The notes under the pieces: generated by a model
Seen by the model: only the letters and a program-made list of their open reading frames with translations
What the model was told of the DNA's origin: nothing
Database searches by the model: none
Translations under genes and position numbers: made by a program
Shown: one piece after another, positions 24,361 through 36,220 of the stretch
Position numbering within the stretch: position 1 is the stretch's first letter
Layout: every line of letters begins with the position of its first letter
Assembly (NCBI GenBank): GCA_038049695.1
Contig: CP142452.1
Coordinates: 109,756,001 to 109,820,000, forward strand
Source: Cinnamomum chago
Taxonomy: Eukaryota > Streptophyta > Magnoliopsida > Laurales > Lauraceae
Direction: 5' to 3'
DNA: 64,000 bases

Positions 24361-25373
24361 GAGATAGAGATGTCAAAGTAGGAATTAACTAAGAAATTGG
24401 GCCCAACAATTGAAAGCTCGTTTCCATCCTTGAGATTTGAGATAGTAAAAGAAGCTGGAAAAGAGAGGGATCAATGGGTCCTCCAAGACTATAATAACAC
24501 AACCTCAATTTTTAGAGACTGGGAAGTGCAGCAGATAAGGCTTGGGCCCATTTTCCACCATGCTCTGAGATAGTAACTTGGTCGAGAGACAGTTGTCTAA
24601 GTTTGGATGAGTCTTGTAAGGGTTGGGTTTCTAAGTTCAAGATAATAATTAGATAGATCCAAGGAAATGAGCTTGGTCAAGTTTGATATCTCCAATGGGA
24701 TTTGGCCACAAACATATGAGTGAGAAAAGTCCAAATGGGTCAAACTGGTGGGGAGGCCGAATCTAGAGGGTATTGGGTTGGGATAAAAGTATTTCCAACT
24801 GATGTTGAGTTTCTGCAGGCTACCAAGGTGGAAGAGGCTGGAGTCTATTTGACCTTTAATCACACTACTGCTCAAGTCCAATGGCCAATTGTTGTTGAGA
24901 TCGAGTCCAATCACATGGCCCATGGCCTCATCACAAGTGATGCCTTCCCAAGAGCAACAATTAGCATCTGGATTCCAAGAATCGAGCCTTGAAGAAGCAT
25001 TATTATACTCACCACGATATATAGAAAGCCCATGCTTGAGTTGAAGTAGGGCCAATTTTTCGTGATGAAGGCACATTGCCGAGGAGCCATTATTGTTGAC
25101 AACAATGGTGGTTTGAGAGAGCAAAAGAGAGCATCAAACAACACCATGAGGTTTTTGTGAAAGGGAGGAAGTGGCGATCCATTTCCTTCTGGAGAGCTCT
25201 CGGATTGATAGGTTTCAAACAAACAATGATAGATAATGTGATGCGAGATTTATGGAAATATTACTTGGTATTTATAGAGAGATACAGGGCTAGTGATTGA
25301 TGGTAAGTTCTCTATTTAGAGCAAGAAATATATACTTTAAATCCATCTCTGGACCATCAAACTCATGGGGCTC
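24361..25373 (-). pseudogene. 5' fragment of a receptor-like LRR protein gene plus its promoter (copy 1)
   Basis: A direct copy of 27,931-29,010. It reads on the minus strand as the N-terminal cap (LALLQLKHG, then DANCCSWEGITC) and the first few leucine-rich repeats (SLQKLNIS, ISNLTKLISLDLSNYYLEL). Here the cap tryptophan codon is intact, unlike in copy 2. The signal-peptide region is out of frame because about 28 bp are missing relative to copy 2, and a small deletion near 24,597-24,615 shifts the frame after TRLIQ. Everything downstream of about the fifth repeat is absent. Receptor-like proteins of this type act at the plasma membrane in pathogen or developmental sensing (family knowledge). 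Confidence 0.8.
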
Positions 25374-25438
25374 AGTATGTCGAGGACCCAATGAATTGAT
25401 ATCACATGTGGTAAGAAAGGAGGGATATGATCCCTTTC

Positions 25439-26369
25439 AGCGGTATGATCCCTTTCTCTTATGTAAATGAGCTCCCACATCTCACTTCTCTCAATTTAGA
25501 AAATAATTCACTTGAAGGCTCTATTCCGCAATCCCTGTTTTCACACCCATCATTACAAGAGTTGTCTCTCTCTTATAACCAACTCAATGGTTGCCTTCCC
25601 GAATTTTATAATGCATCTTCTTTAGTGTTGGAAGCCATCTTCTTGTATAATAACAAATTACGTGGGCCAATTCCTAAGTCAATCTTTGAACTCACAGAAC
25701 TAACATCTCTTGATCTTTTTAAAAACTACTTTACTGGCACTATAGGATTACATATGTTTCAAAACATGAAGAACCTTTGGTATCTTGATCTCCCATATAA
25801 TAACTTGTCATTCATTAATGGCAATTATAGTTCTCATCACATCTCATCATCTCATATTTCTTATTTGGGACTGCGTTCATGCAACATTACTGATTTCCCA
25901 GACATCCTCCAAAATCTTAATTATTTAAGCCATCTAGATCTGTCAAACAACAGAATCCAAGGAGAAATACCCAACTGGATATGGAAGGTGGGAAATAGGA
26001 CTCTAAGGACCCTGATTCTTTCTAATAATTTCTTAGAAAGTTTTGGGCATCCATTGCCTTAATTTCCATCACTTAGTTACTTACAAATTGTTGACCTTCA
26101 TTCCAACAGATTACGGGGCTCACTTCCGATCTTTCCACATCAAGTCTATTTCCAAGACTATTCAAAAAATCATTTCTCATCAGTCATTCCAGCTACCATA
26201 TATAAATTTTACTTTCGGTCAGTTCCTTTTCCTTTCACATAATAATGTCGGCGGAGACATCCTTCATCAATTTGTGACGCAAGCTCTCCTAAAATCCTTG
26301 ATCTGTCTTATAACAAATTCAGTGGTTATCTTCCAACTTGTCTAGGTGAAAGCAGTAATCTTGAGATAT
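25439..26369 (+). pseudogene. Inverted middle fragment of the same receptor-like LRR gene
   Basis: The plus strand encodes leucine-rich repeats (LPHLTSLNLENNSLEGSIP, FELTELTSLDLFKNYFTG) matching the minus-strand copy at 26,698-27,625 almost throughout. The frame runs to 26,062, where a glutamine codon of the other copy is TAA here. The matching sequence then continues out of frame to 26,369. At the left a 13-base word (TATGATCCCTTTC) is duplicated at the junction. There is no start, signal peptide or C-terminus, so this is a broken fragment. Confidence 0.85.
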
Positions 26370-27625
26370 TCAGTGGTAAAAGAGTTGGAAGAAATGTCAA
26401 AGATCTGGAGAAATGGGAACAATGGACTCGTAGTATGGGACTCAACAATGGGACCATGAAATGTGTTGGACCGCAAGATCAAAATACGCAAATTGGATAA
26501 ATTCTCCTACCAAAATGGGAAGGTATCATTTAGACGATTGTTTCCAAGGTCTAAAACCTCCAATGTTTCGCAATTTGCTAATGATTTTGGTATTGGCCCT
26601 TCTAATTGGTTACCGTTAAGATTGAGTGTTTTCATACTACAATCTTTTTCGAACATGTCAGGCACATTTCCTTGTAAAATATTTCCATGCAAATTCAATA
26701 TCTCAAGATTACTACTTTCACCTAGACAAGTTGGAAGAAAGCCACTGAATTTGTTATAAGACAGATCAAGGATTTTAGGAGAGCTTGCGTCACAAATTGA
26801 TGAAGGGATTTCTCCGCCGACATCATTATGTGAAAGGAAAAAGAACTGACCGAAAGTAAAATTTATGGTAGCTGGAATGACTGATGAGAAATGATTTTTT
26901 GAATAGTCTTGGAAATAGACTTGATGTGGAAAGACCGGAAGTGAGCCCCGTAATTTGTTGGAATGAAGGTCAACAATTTGTAAGTAACTAAGTGATGGAA
27001 ATTGAGGCAATGGATGCTCAAAACTTTCTAAGAAATTGTTAGAAAGAATCAGGGTCCTTAGAGTCCTATTTCCCACCTTCCATATCTAGTTGGGTATTTC
27101 TCCTTGGATTCTGTTGTTTGACAGATCTAGATGGCTTAAAATAATTAAGATTTTGGAGGATGTATGGGAATTCACTAATGTTGCATGAACGCAGTCCCAA
27201 ATAAGAAATATGAGATATGAGATGGGATGAGAACTATAATTGCCATTAATGAATGACAAGTTATTATATGAGAGATCAAGATACCAAAGGTTCTTCATGT
27301 TTTGAAACATATGTAATCCTATAGTGCCAATAAAGTAGTTTTTAAAAAGATCAAGAGATGTTAGTTCTGTGAGTTCAAAGATTGACTTAGGAATTGGCCC
27401 ACGTAATTTGTTATTATACAAGAAGATGGCTTCCAACACTAAAGAAGATGCATTATAAAATTTGGGAAGGCAACCATTGAGTTGGTTATAAGAGAGAGAC
27501 AACTCTTGTAATGATGGGTGTGAAAACAGAGATTGCAGAATAGAGCCTTCAAGTGAATTATTTTCTAAATTGAGAGAAGTGAGATGTGGGAGCTCATTTA
27601 CATAAGAGAAAGGGATCATACCGCT
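25439..27625. repeat. Long inverted repeat, arms about 930 bp, spacer 328 bp
   Basis: The left arm 25,439-26,369 and right arm 26,698-27,625 are reverse complements with few differences, both derived from the RLP gene. The spacer (26,370-26,697) contains unrelated sequence and part of the RLP. A transcript crossing it from either side would fold into a long, nearly perfect hairpin. Confidence 0.85.
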
Positions 27626-28826
27626 AAAATAGTTAGATGAAAGAATTAAAATCTCAAGTTGGGAAATGTTTGCAATTGAAGAAGGTAATGAACCAGAAAG
27701 ATTGCAATTACTAAGCGATAATTCCTTCAAGAACTTGAGATTACCAATGGAATCCATTAGTTTCTCATTGACTCTTGTCTCGTCCATGGACAAGTATTGC
27801 AAAGCACTGCCTCGAGGAAACTCCGGTAAATGAATGATGAGATTTGGATTGTATGAAACGTCAAGCATTTGTAGGTGTGGCAAAAAGAAAATGTTGCTAG
27901 GAAATTTTTCAAACAAACCACAATCATTGAGAGAGAGATGTCAAAGTAGAGGAATTACCCAAGAAATTGGGCACAACAATTGAAGGATCGTTTCCATCCA
28001 GTGAGATTTGAGATAGTAAAGGAAGCTGGAAAAGAGAGGGATCAATGGGTCCTCCAAGACCACAATAACACAAGCTCAATTTTTGGAGATTAGGAAGTGC
28101 AATGGATAAGGCTTGGGCCCATTTTCCACCATGCTCTGAGATAGTAACTTGGTCAAGAGACAATTGTCTAAGGTTGGATAAGTTTTGGATGAGTCTCGTG
28201 AGGCTTGGGTTTCTAAGTTCAAGATAATAATTAGATAGATCCAAGGAAATGAGCTTGGTCAAGTTTGATATCTCCAACGGGATTTGGCCAAAAAAATATG
28301 AGTGAGAAAGGTCCAAATGGGTCAAATTGGTGAGGAGGCCGAATCCAGAGGGTATTGGGTTGGGATAGAAGTAATTCAAACTAAGGTTGAGTTTCTGCAG
28401 GCTACGAAGTTGGAAGAGGCTGGAGTCTATTCGACCTTCAATCCCACTACTGCTCGAGTCCAATGGCCAATTGCTGCTGAGATCGAGTCCAATCACATGA
28501 CCCATGGCCTCATCACAAGTGATGCCTTCCTAAGAGCAACAATCAGCATCCGGATTCCAAGAATCGAGCCTTGAAGAAGCATTATCATACTCACCACGAT
28601 CTATGAAGAACTCATGCTTGAGTTGAAACAAGGCCAATTTCTTGTGATGAAGGCACGTTGACGAGGAACCATTATTGTTGACAGCAAAGGCAGTTTGAGA
28701 GAGCAAAAGCAGTTGCAATGAAAAGGCAAGAAGAGAGAGCATCAAACAACACCATGAGGTTTTTGTGAAAGGGAGGAAGTGGCGATCTATTTCCATATGT
28801 AGAGCTCTCAGATTGATAGGTTTCAA
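26507..28826 (-). pseudogene. Receptor-like LRR protein (RLP) pseudogene, most complete copy
   Basis: Read from 28,826 leftwards: a hydrophobic signal peptide (LLAFSLQLLLLSQ), an LRRNT cap with CLHHKKLALFQLKHEF and a DCCS motif, and many extracellular leucine-rich repeats of the L..L..LxLSxNxLxGxIP type. Breaks visible: TAG at 28,530-28,532 where copy 1 has TGG (Trp), a frame change in a CT-repeat near 27,925-27,935, TAG at 27,086-27,088 where the inverted copy has TGG, and a stop at 26,507-26,509 just after NDTFPFW. The remaining LRRs, membrane segment and short tail expected in RLPs are missing. The promoter region is shared with copy 1. Confidence 0.88.
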
Positions 28827-28934
28827 GCAAACACTGATAGATAATGTGATGAGAGGTTTATGGAAATATTACTTGGTATTTATAGATAGATATATGGCCA
28901 GTATTGATTGATGGTAAGTTCTCTATTTAGAGCA

Positions 28935-28936
<2 letters not shown>

Positions 28937-28979
<43 letters not shown>
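28937..28979. repeat. (AT)n microsatellite upstream of the RLP pseudogene
   Basis: About 43 bases of AT dinucleotides. The matching place in copy 1 (near 25,325-25,334) has only a few AT units, so the tract expanded after the duplication. Confidence 0.95.
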
Positions 28980-28980
<1 letters not shown>

Positions 28981-29014
28981 TTTAAATCCATCGTTGGACC
29001 ATCAAACTCATGGG

Positions 29015-30168
29015 GCCCAATGAGAGGGATATCATATTAACATTATATTAAATTCATTAAACTAGTATTTACGGTTCATGTTTAATTAATTACACAAACT
29101 TTGTGTTGCAGGATAATCTTACAAGTTTCCATTCGATAAACTGGATTTTGCATATGATTTCAACAAAATTGGGCATGTTAATGACAGAAGTTGTTACAGA
29201 TAAATATTAGAATTTGAGTAATATTATAACTCGCTTATTACTAGCCTATATAAATTTAGAGGTTATCTTTAATAAATTGCGCCTACGGTGGATTTATTAG
29301 AATATTGTGATTATTAAAAATTTATAGTTTTGACAGATTCATAGACTGTATGCATCTGGAATGTTTGAGAAACATATTTACAAAGGTTTTGCATCCCCAT
29401 CTTAGAGAATAGTCCGAATCTGATGAGGCTTTACCCCCTGGCGACCATGGGTGAATCAATCACCGTTCGCCATAGAGGTGGTGGACCGTGGCAAGGTCAA
29501 ATCCCTATTGATTCAAAGAAAGAGTCCTTAGACGTAGAGGGCCCTCTATATTAAGAGAACATTGACCTGTAGGTCAGGAATATGACCAAGTCTATGGGCT
29601 ATGGCTTATCTTCTCATGTCTAAAAGGATATTTAGAAGCCAACACGTTCATGATTGAGGGATCAATTTCGGGTCTTCGGTTTATTAGAATACTGTCAATA
29701 TAAAAAAGAACTGAAGAATAGCTTTTTTTTTTAAGGAATAAATAAATAAATAACAAAAAGCAGTAACATGTGGTCATGGATCGGCCACCATGTAGGTCAT
29801 GAGCTAGACATTGGCTTGGCTCTGCTACTTGAGAATTTTGTCCTTGACATGAATGATTCAGCCTTTTGATTAAGGTTTCTGTTCTCTAACTTGGAAATGT
29901 CCATCCATGATAAAAATCAGTCTTCAACTATGTCTATTCATGGATGGACCCAAAGAATAGTAAGTTGTTTTGTGGTTGCAATCGTGCAAATGACTTTGGA
30001 TAGCGCACCAATCTCTGATTGGTTTGAAGAATTTCAAGGCTTTGAATGCCATTTCTTACCACATGCATGTTCTACTCTAATTAAATGTGGAGATATCCAT
30101 GCATTACCAAAATCAGTCTCCCAACTACTTCTATTAATGGATGGATCGACCCACAAAATAGTTGTTAT
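29015..30168. other. Intergenic DNA with a dispersed-repeat fragment
   Basis: No gene is recognised. Around 29,410-29,470 the words GATGAGGC and GTTCGCCA with similar spacing recur near 53,998-54,050, suggesting the same old repeat family. Confidence 0.35.
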
Positions 30169-31105
30169 GTGATCACCATGGGTTAAAATCTCGGCCGAGA
30201 CCGGTCCGATATCTCGCTGAGATATCGGACTCGGTCCAGATTCTCCAAAATCTCGGCCATCTCGGCCGAGATTTTCAATATCTCGGCCATCTCGGCCGAG
30301 ATTTTCAATATCTCGGTATTTTTTTCATCTCGGCCGAGATATCGGCCGAGATGACCATTATCTCGGGTTTTTTTTTTTTTTAGATGAAGCATAGAGGTTT
30401 GTCACTTACTCACTTGTGTAATTGTGTTGTTTTCTTCATTTATAAGTTAGATCTATATACTTTCATGCTAGATCTACTCATACACATGATTTTGAAATTT
30501 TTTTTCAATTTTTTTTATTTTCGGATTTTTTAATATTTGAATTATAATATATCATTTTTTGGGGATTTCATCATAAATATGTTGTTTTAATGATTCATGA
30601 TCATTGTATGGTGTGTAAATGATAGATCTACATACTTTTATGTTAGATCTATATATTTAGGGTTTTGAAAATGATATTATTAATTTTTGTTTTGCAAAAA
30701 ATAATAGTTGTTACTTGTTAGGATATTTGTGATACCAAAGGCTTATTAATAGTATGTAGATGATATATCTACATCTACTCATAGTCATAAATAATGTTTG
30801 CATTATATGAAATACTGGAAAAAAGACAGTGAACTGCGAGTCTGTAACACAGACAGGACTCATAACTTAAGGTGACCGAGATTTTGATTTATTGTTGTTA
30901 CTAATGGAAACAAATATAGTTTTCCAGCATTTTCTAATATTCTGGATTTTTTGGATATTTTTGCGAATTTTTTTGGATTAAAAAAAAAATTCACACCGCG
31001 ATGACCGCGACGGACCGATATCCGCGACCGATACCGATATCATATCGGTTTTTCGGCCCGGCCGATACCGCGACCGAGACCGAGATTTTAAACCATGGTG
31101 ATCAC
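30169..31105. mobile_element. hAT-type MITE with CTCGGCCGAGA sub-repeats
   Basis: The element runs from 30,177 to 31,097 (921 bp). Its left end reads CATGGGTTAAAATCTCGG and the right end, on the minus strand, CATGGTTTAAAATCTCGG. The 8-mer GTGATCAC flanks both sides; it is itself a palindrome. The first 200 bp contain several copies of the palindromic word ATCTCGGCCGAGAT, and the right end has related CGCGACCGA words. The middle is AT-rich. No transposase frame is present. Confidence 0.8.
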
Positions 31106-31510
31106 TATCGCACTAATGACGCTGGCTGGTGCATCAAACTATTGATGGTTTCAAGACTTGGATGGTTTGAAGACTTCCGAGTCTGTGATATGACATCACA
31201 AGCCTTTGATCGGTTTGTAGACTTTTAAGTCGAGTATGCTCTTCCATTTTTTTATTTTTTTTTTGTGTTTTTGGTTTGAAACTGATTCAATTAGACTCTT
31301 AATTAGTTAATTTAAATGGTTTGGGAAAGTTTATTAACTTTTTTTAATGAATTAAATTTAAAATTTATTGATCATTTTTTTTTTCAAGACATTAATATCT
31401 ATAGCAACCAAATATCTTTTGGGTTTTTTTTTCATCCTTGTAATGTACATCAATCCCCATCAAAATTTCCTTCAACCATGTGATTTTTAGACTTTCTAAC
31501 TATTTTGATG

Positions 31511-32940
31511 TTGATACCCAGGGCTGGCCCTTGAGGGGGGCTTTAAGTGCGCTCGCCCTGGGCCCATTTTTTAGGGGGGCCCAAAAACGTAAAAAAATCG
31601 CAAGTGCATTTATTTCAATCCAAAAAATTTAGATTCCAATTAAACCAACTAGCATCTTTCAAATTTCAAAAAGAAAAATACAAACGGCCGTCCTTTTGTC
31701 TCCAAAATAATAAGGCCCCAACTGCATCTTTTCACATTCCAAAAGAGAAGTAATTGCTATTTTTTTACGTCTAAAAAAATATCAAAGCCACTTTTCTCGT
31801 AGTTGCCATTTAAAAAAAAAAAAAAGAAACTCAATAGCAAGTTCTGAAAATCTTCACGTTTGCACATTTTTTTCCTCTTCATCTTCTCCTTTATATTCTT
31901 CTTTGATCCCTTCAATCTAAGAGGATTTGTTCAGACCCCAGTCTCGCACTCCAGAAGTCTCTTCCTAGTTACCCATCTACAAATGCCGCCAAGGGGTCAA
32001 GACGAGGAACTGCTGAATGCTTTACTGCTTTAGCTAGAAGGCAGGTATGCATTTTTGATGTTTTTTCTTCCCTTTACACAACTCTCAGGGTTCCTGGGAG
32101 ACTGGGACATGAGCTTGTTGAGCTCCCAAACTCTCATCCCATCAGTTGTCTCCATCAATGACTCATCCTACCCCTGACCACATACTTTTTTCTTTTCTTT
32201 TTTAATTTTTGTAACAAAAGGGACAATGTAAAGGGCCTTTACACGTCTTAGTCTCTCTCTTTATATATATATTTTTATTGTTCTAGACTTACAATAGATG
32301 ATTGCGCTTGCACAACGTACTGTCATGACTTTAGTTGCAATCCTGATCCAAAAGACCCGAAAAATCACACTTAATAAAATGTTCCACTTCCTAGAGTTTG
32401 ACTGTAAAAGCCCCTGAATTCAGCCCATTAAAGTCAGACAAATGTTAGATAACACTTTCTAGCGGTCCGATCCCTTTAGTCCTTTACACGCGGTTTCAAT
32501 CATCAATGGGCCAACTGTTCGATCACCCTAAAATTATTAAATCTATTACAAGGGTGGGCCCATTGATGGATCTGGACCTACATAATATTTTTTAGACTTT
32601 CTAAAAGCAAACGATCCCACTAGAAAAAGGCCTATTTAATTAGTAATTTTGCATTACAAAAGGCGAAAAAACAGATTTTAAATAAATATTTATAATAATA
32701 TTAAAAAATAAAAAAAAATCTCATTTAGAATTATCACTTTAGGACTCAAATTGTCTCGAGCCGGCCCTGTCCACTCCTCCAGGTTAGTAACGTTAGATTT
32801 TTTGTTATAAATTTTTCTTCTCCAAGTGCTTTTGTACTTGAAACTTCCCAAAAAGGGGAGTGTCCCTCACCCTATATATATGCCTAATTTTTACTCTTGC
32901 CTTGGACCCTGAAAAATTCAGAACCGGCCCTGTTGATACC
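31511..32940. mobile_element. Non-autonomous hAT element
   Basis: The element spans 31,519-32,932 (1,414 bp), starting CAGGGCTGGCCC and ending ACCGGCCCTG. Perfect 8-bp duplications TTGATACC lie at 31,511-31,518 and 32,933-32,940. A second right-end-like word (GAGCCGGCCCTG, about 32,758-32,769) inside suggests a nested or tandemly duplicated end. No transposase is recognised. Confidence 0.85.
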
Positions 32941-33707
32941 ACTCCATATTCTCAAGTTTTCCACAAGACTTCTACATCTTTAATTGGTTTGCTGACTTCC
33001 AAATCTTTTGAGGTTGATATCACTTGAAATCTTCTCAAGTTTTCCACAATAGGACTCTTTTTTTCCTCAATTATACTAATATAGATATTAACATTATATT
33101 AAATTTATTATGTTTTTGTATTATGGCATTTGGGCTTTATGGCTAGTTACTATTGAAGCCACATTTTTTATCCTTGACTTTTCTTTTTTACCAAGAAAGT
33201 TGAGTTTTAACAATTTTCCAAATTAGGTTTGCTTTGATTAATATAAGAGATTTTTTTTTTGGAACATACGAGTATTTAGAATTGAACTCCAAAATCAGAT
33301 CAAATCAACATTTCAATTCTACTTTTATAGCATCATTTTTTTTAATTTATTTTTTAAAAGCTAAATAGTTTCGCCTTATCTTCTCTCCATAATCATCCAA
33401 ACACAAAGCATATATTATTAAAGAACTAGTTCAGAATTTTTCTTTAGTAAGTGTTTTATTCATTACTTTAAACACTACTGATTCGACCAAAATTAGTAGA
33501 GCCCTTGGTGTTAGCGGGGATTTGAATCTGTATCATTTATTGTATTATATATATATATATCGGAGCATTGCGGGCCAAATGTGTCGTCCACTCGAAGCTT
33601 GGCCTTTACGACATGCCCATTCCATTATGTCCACATATGGATTATCAAGAATCATGGAGAAACTTGATGATGCTTCTTTGTGGGGCCCATGCAGTGAAGT
33701 ATGAATA
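32941..33707. other. Intergenic AT-rich DNA
   Basis: No gene is recognised. A short (AT)n run occurs near 33,546-33,560. Confidence 0.4.
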
Positions 33708-34290
33708 GTAAATTTTAGGGGTTTAACGATTCGGTTGGTTTGGAAAAACCGTTAATCAAATCGTATTTTACGATTTTTAGTTTTTAAAAACCATAACCGT
33801 AATTTTTCCTAAAAAATCATTAAAAATCGAACCACAGTTAATCGTATAACACAGTTCGGTTAAGGTTAATTGTCACTTATAAAAAGAAAATATATCTTTG
33901 CCCTTTCACTCTGCATGCATAACAATACTATCATTTTTCATATACTAAACAAAACAACACTATCATTTTTCATGAAAATAAACACAACTAAGAGTCTAAA
34001 ATAATACTACAAAACATCCAGGCCCTTTGGTTTTTTTTTTTTAATAATTAGTGTAACGATTTGGTTAACCGTGTGTTTTGGAAAAATGGTTAACCAAACT
34101 ATATTTTACTGTTCGGTTCGGTTAATATCCATGAGTCGAGACTGAGAACTATAATCGAACCGTGAAACACGGTTTTCCGATTTTAATAACCGTAACTATA
34201 ACCGAACCATAAAACACGATTATTAACCGTCGGTTAGGTTCAGTTTGGTTAGACGGTTTTATGGTTTTCTTTTACACCCCTAATAAATTT
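33708..34290. mobile_element. hAT-type MITE
   Basis: The element runs from 33,716 to 34,282 (567 bp), starting TAGGGGTTTAACG and ending TTTTACACCCCTA. Flanks GTAAATTT and ATAAATTT match at 7 of 8 positions. The interior repeats ACGGTTAACCG-like and GGTTCGGTT words that can pair internally. Confidence 0.75.
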
Positions 34291-34384
34291 CTCCCTCTTG
34301 TATGAGCTCTCACCGAACTTCGTGGGAGGGACTGTGCCTATGGTCAAATAATTGGTGGGGCCGAATGAGTAAATGGCGAGATGA

Positions 34385-34617
34385 GGAATTTTTTTTTTGC
34401 TAACAGAGGGTTCTCAATCCTTTTGGCTGGACTAATCCCTCCGGGCCCAAATAGAAGCCGGTTAAAACCCCTATGGCCCCCAGGTGGCAGCACAAGTGGA
34501 CTCAACCATCGATTCCTGAAGAAGGAGAACTGTAGGTCGATACCAAGACCTCTAGCTCTGGAAGAGGGAGGAATTAACTGTAATCCTGACCACTCGGCCA
34601 ACCCCTTGGGGTTGACT
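34385..34617 (-). mobile_element. SINE family 1 copy, minus strand
   Basis: Read on the minus strand, a tRNA-like head (A box GTTGGCCGAGTGGTCAGG) is followed by a body ending GGGCCCGGAGGGATTAGTCC and a poly(A) tail. It matches the copies at 35,254-35,482 and 59,118-59,291 in the 3' part. The hexamer AGATGA flanks both sides (34,379-34,384 and 34,618-34,623). Confidence 0.7.
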
Positions 34618-34623
34618 AGATGA

Positions 34624-35246
34624 TGATTGAGGACCAAGGAGCCAATGGTGAGATTCCTTGACAACTTCACACTGCTGATGAAAATAAGTCCTTAGAAGCC
34701 AAACATTGAAACCTCTGGCAGATGAGCTTTCTTTTATAAATACTGTTCCGTGAAAAAGAGTAGAAAGGAGAAAAGATTTTCTATATTACATCTGTTTCTT
34801 TTTTATAATTTTTGACAATAATATGGTGTGTCCAGAATTTCATGATATAATGTGATGGCCTGTCCTTGAAATTTTAGATGCCATAATTCTAAAGTTCCAG
34901 CTACAAAAAAAGGTCTCAAATAATCATTGGTTGGATTTTTGGATGCTGGAGTTCAGAAATTCAGAAATCCCAAAAATAGGAAGCTTGTCCTTGACATTTT
35001 CAGACGCTAGAATTATAAAGTTCCAACTAAAAAAAAAGGTCTCAAATGATGCTGGAGTTTGGAAATTTAGAAATCCCTAAAATAGGAATGCCCTAAATTT
35101 TAATATGAGATACTTTGCGATCATCTTCAAAATTGTCTAATAAGGATATCACTCTCCATCTAGTATATTTTGCCAACTAAGCCTAAGAATGTCCTTTCCA
35201 GTGTAGCGGGTCACAAAAATATGACCAGTCTAGGGTGTCAAACGGG
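34624..35246. other. Intergenic DNA with an imperfect direct repeat
   Basis: A stretch around 34,861-34,920 (containing AAAGTTCCAGCTAC and AAAGGTCTCAAAT) recurs at about 34,984-35,050 with substitutions. No gene is recognised. Confidence 0.45.
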
Positions 35247-35489
35247 CACCATTAACCCCAAGGTGTTGGCCAAGTGGTTAGGACCATGGTTCCTCTCTCT
35301 TTTGGAGCTAGAGGTCTTAGGATCGATCTCCGGTTCCCTCCTCTTTAAGAACTGAAGGTTGAGTCCACTTGTGCTACCACATAAGGGCCACATTGGTTTT
35401 ACCCGGCTTCTCTTTGTGCCCGGAGAGATTAGTCCAGCCCAAAGGGTTGGGAACCCTCCGTTAGCAAAAAAAATAAAAAGAACACCATT
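35247..35489 (+). mobile_element. SINE family 1 copy, plus strand
   Basis: The tRNA-like head has A-box-like GTTGGCCAAGTGGTTAGG and B-box-like GGATCGATCTCCGG, followed by a body with ACCCGGCTTCTC and GAGATTAGTCCAGCCC and an A-rich tail. CACCATT occurs at 35,247-35,253 and 35,483-35,489 as a short target-site duplication. Confidence 0.75.
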
Positions 35490-36015
35490 TACTCACTGCC
35501 TAGTTGTGTCATGCCGATGGGTGTCACACTTAAAATTAAAAATTATTTTTGAAATTATATTTTTAAATACATTACTTTTAAACTATATTTAGGATTTCTT
35601 AAAATATTTTTCAAACTCCACATGCCTGGCATCGTGCCATGCCCAAGGGCCTAGGTACCAAGGCCCAGCACAGCCCCGTCTAGAATGGGCGGAGCCAGGC
35701 CGTGGCACGATCACCGGCATGCCGGGAAATCCACATCCCTGCCACTTGCTCGTTGTTTTATGGAAGCAGCCCCTTTACATACATCTCCTTACTATGTTGT
35801 TGGTATAATAAATATTTCTACAATCATCTTAACAATAATGAGGCCATGGCCTCCTAGAGATTTTGGATTAACCTCCTTACTTTTAAAAGAAATTTATGCT
35901 TTTGTTTCCTTTTCATATGGCCCCTTAGAGACTTTGAAAAAAGATTTATGCTTTTTTTAACATATACCTCTAAAGAATTTCTGCGCCCCCCCCCGCCCCC
36001 CATCTCTATTGCATG

Positions 36016-36220
36016 CCCTTCTAAGGGTATGTTTGTGTAATCCATTTTCGTAGAAAAGGTATCATTTTTCTACGAAAAACTATTTTTTCATGCGTTTGGT
36101 GTGAACTCTTTTTTCGGATTATTCAAAGAAAATGCTGACATGGCAGAAAATGTACTGTTTTTCTTAAAAAAAACTATTTTTTTCATTCGTTTGGGATGGC
36201 AATTTTTTGCAGAAATGCTT
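36016..36220. mobile_element. MITE-like repeat related to 43,913-44,090
   Basis: Shares the words ATGTTTGTGTAAT and CATGCGTTTGGTG, in the same order and spacing, with the region near 43,920-44,000. Ends and target-site duplications were not determined, so the class is open. Confidence 0.4.

Noticed and set aside
24720-24992. Plus-strand frames opposite the RLP pieces (also 28,302-28,574)
   Set aside because: They are shadows of the leucine-rich repeat coding strand and exist in both copies only because those are duplicates.
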